DNA of 46,053 bases, taken from contig SIAN01000032.1 in the NCBI GenBank assembly GCA_009691715.1, positions 1 to 46,053 on the forward strand. Reading direction: 5' to 3'. The notes beneath the pieces are model-generated. The model worked only from the letters and a program-made list of their open reading frames with translations. It was not told the origin of the DNA and did not search any database. The stretch is from Planctomycetota bacterium. GTDB lineage: Bacteria > Planctomycetota > B15-G4 > SIAN01. Position 1 is the first letter of the stretch, and the number at the start of each line of letters is the position of its first letter. Shown in pieces: positions 44,921 to 46,053 of this stretch. The position numbers and the translations under genes were made by a program.

Positions 44921-46053
44921 CATCGCCGTCTCCTCGGTCCGCGCACCGCTTGCGCCGTCCACGGGTCGTCAGGCCACGAATGGCGAGGGTAACGCGCGCG
45001 CAGTTCGCCGCGGATCTTGGGATAGGCGCCGTTCCAGAAGCTCGCGAGGTCCTGCGTGACCTGCTCGGGTCGGTGGTTGGGCGCCAGCAGGTGGAGCACG
45101 ACGGCGACGCGACCGGCGGCGATGCGCGGTGTCGCGGCCCAACCGAACAGTTCCTGCATCCGCGCGGCGAGGATCGGCGGACCCTCCGCTGGATAGTCGA
45201 GTCGGATCGCGCTGCCGCTCGGCACGACCAGCCGTTCAGGCGCGTGCTGGTCGAGGGCGCGCGCGAGCGGAACCCCGAGTCGCGCCCGCAGCCGCTCGAT
45301 GAGCGGCAGTCGCTGCAGGTCGGCGAAGCTCTTCGCGCCGAGGCAGAGTTCCGGCAGCCAGTCGCGCCACCACGCGTCATCGAGCTGCGGCAGCCCGAGA
45401 TCCGGCATCCACTCGTTGAGCCGGCGCACCCGCATGAGGAACGCCGCCGCCTCCTCGCGCGCCAATCCGAGAGCGCGCGCGACGTCGCCCCCCGCCGCGC
45501 TCACCAGCACCTCCGCCGCCGCTTCGTTCGGCTCGACCGCGAGCGGCTTCTCCTCGATCACGAGGTCACCGAACCGCGTCACCCGCCGCGCGACGAGCGC
45601 CTCGCGCTCGCGATCGAATCGCACCTCGTCGTCCGTCACGAGCCCGCTTTCGTCGAGCCACTCGCGCTCGACCGCGCTGGCGAGCCGCACGCGCGCCTCC
45701 TCGCCGCCGCCAGCCAGATCGACCGCGATGAAGAGCTCCGCGCGCCGCACCGCGCTCTCCTCGCCGAGCGTGAGACCGCGTCCGCCGACCATCACCGCGC
45801 GCGGTGAGCCGGGTTCGCGCCGCCGCGCCAACCGATCGGGATAGGCGGCGAAGAGCGCGCGCCGCAGCCGCGTCTCCGAGTCATCGCCCGCCGGCGCCGT
45901 GCTCGCAGCGGAGTGGGTCGTGCGCGGCCCACGGTGGAGCGCCTGCAACAACTGGCGTGCGCTGCGCTGCAGGTAGTCGGCGCGTCCGCGATGGAGCTCG
46001 CCGCACTCGAAGTGCACGACGCCCCGCTCCGAATAGTCCATCAATGCAGCGAC
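44920..46053 (-). CDS. hrpB: ATP-dependent helicase HrpB, C-terminal part (5' end outside window)
   Basis: The frame is open from the window edge to the stop at 44920 (377 codons). It matches the C-terminal half of HrpB: FAAYPDRLARRREPGSPRAVMVGGRGLTL (the HA2/OB-fold region), LFIAVDLAGGGEEARVRLA, EKPLAVEPNEAAAEVL, and the HrpB_C hallmark PSGSAIRLDYPAEGPPILAARMQELFG, followed by VVLHLLAPNHRPEQVTQDLASFW and the signature tail GELRARYPRHSWPDDP. The ATPase/helicase domains would lie upstream of the window. The biological role of HrpB in most bacteria is not established. The stop TGA is directly followed by the S41 remnant. Confidence 0.92.
   Translation of the reverse strand, partial: VAALMDYSERGVVHFECGELHRGRADYLQRSARQLLQALHRGPRTTHSAASTAPAGDDSETRLRRALFAAYPDRLARRREPGSPRAVMVGGRGLTLGEESAVRRAELFIAVDLAGGGEEARVRLASAVEREWLDESGLVTDDEVRFDREREALVARRVTRFGDLVIEEKPLAVEPNEAAAEVLVSAAGGDVARALGLAREEAAAFLMRVRRLNEWMPDLGLPQLDDAWWRDWLPELCLGAKSFADLQRLPLIERLRARLGVPLARALDQHAPERLVVPSGSAIRLDYPAEGPPILAARMQELFGWAATPRIAAGRVAVVLHLLAPNHRPEQVTQDLASFWNGAYPKIRGELRARYPRHSWPDDPWTAQAVRGPRRRR

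Overview
This is a GC-rich window with dense coding on both strands. It looks chromosomal and most likely comes from a planctomycete. That inference rests on several features: large secreted FG-GAP/propeller proteins with signal peptides, a penta-heme (CXXCH) protein coupled to a propeller protein of the PVC 'membrane-bound dehydrogenase' type, a TolB-like repeat protein with a C-terminal domain common in that phylum, DUF2911 proteins, a Tat-exported PhoX and a bacterial deoxyhypusine-synthase homologue. I saw no rRNA, tRNA, CRISPR array, prophage or insertion sequence.

Layout. 1-3.3 kb: U32/DUF3656 protein (truncated by the window edge) divergent from an MFS transporter. 3.3-7.1 kb: a frameshifted secreted protein converging on a truncated SpvB/Rhs-like gene. 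7.2-14.6 kb: PhoX, then the coupled pair of penta-heme protein and propeller protein. 14.9-18.3 kb: a tight plus-strand operon of a beta-hydroxyacid dehydrogenase, a LanC-like lipoprotein and an RlmI-like methyltransferase. 18.4-27.1 kb: exported carbonic anhydrase, DUF2911 protein, three FG-GAP proteins (one with an in-frame TAG) and a minimal TolB-repeat protein. 27.2-36.6 kb: PA0069-type radical SAM protein, a 959-residue secreted protein, a frameshifted M61-like peptidase, a decayed paralogue of the 959-residue protein and a deoxyhypusine-synthase homologue. 36.6-38 kb: two truncated genes meeting at one breakpoint, then an AT-rich tract. 38-46 kb: glutamine synthetase, a DUF2911 remnant, a thioredoxin-like gene with an in-frame UGA, rarA, an OsmC-family gene, rlmN, an S41 protease remnant and the 3' part of hrpB.

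The most notable observation is at 40231-41019 on the minus strand. Read through one in-frame TGA, this is a complete exported thioredoxin-fold protein in which the TGA replaces the first cysteine of the C-G-P-C active site. A hairpin with an AGGU loop begins 15 nt after the TGA. This is the expected architecture of a bacterial selenoprotein with a bSECIS element, and it would give a UGPC thioredoxin.

The second theme is gene damage. At least eight loci show single-base frameshifts, a nonsense codon, internal deletions, or convergent genes that lose their 3' ends at a shared junction. Either the accessory secreted-protein genes here are decaying through small deletions, or the assembly contains indels and collapsed repeats. 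Read mapping would separate these. The UGA locus differs from them: its frame is intact on both sides and the codon falls exactly on a redox-active cysteine.
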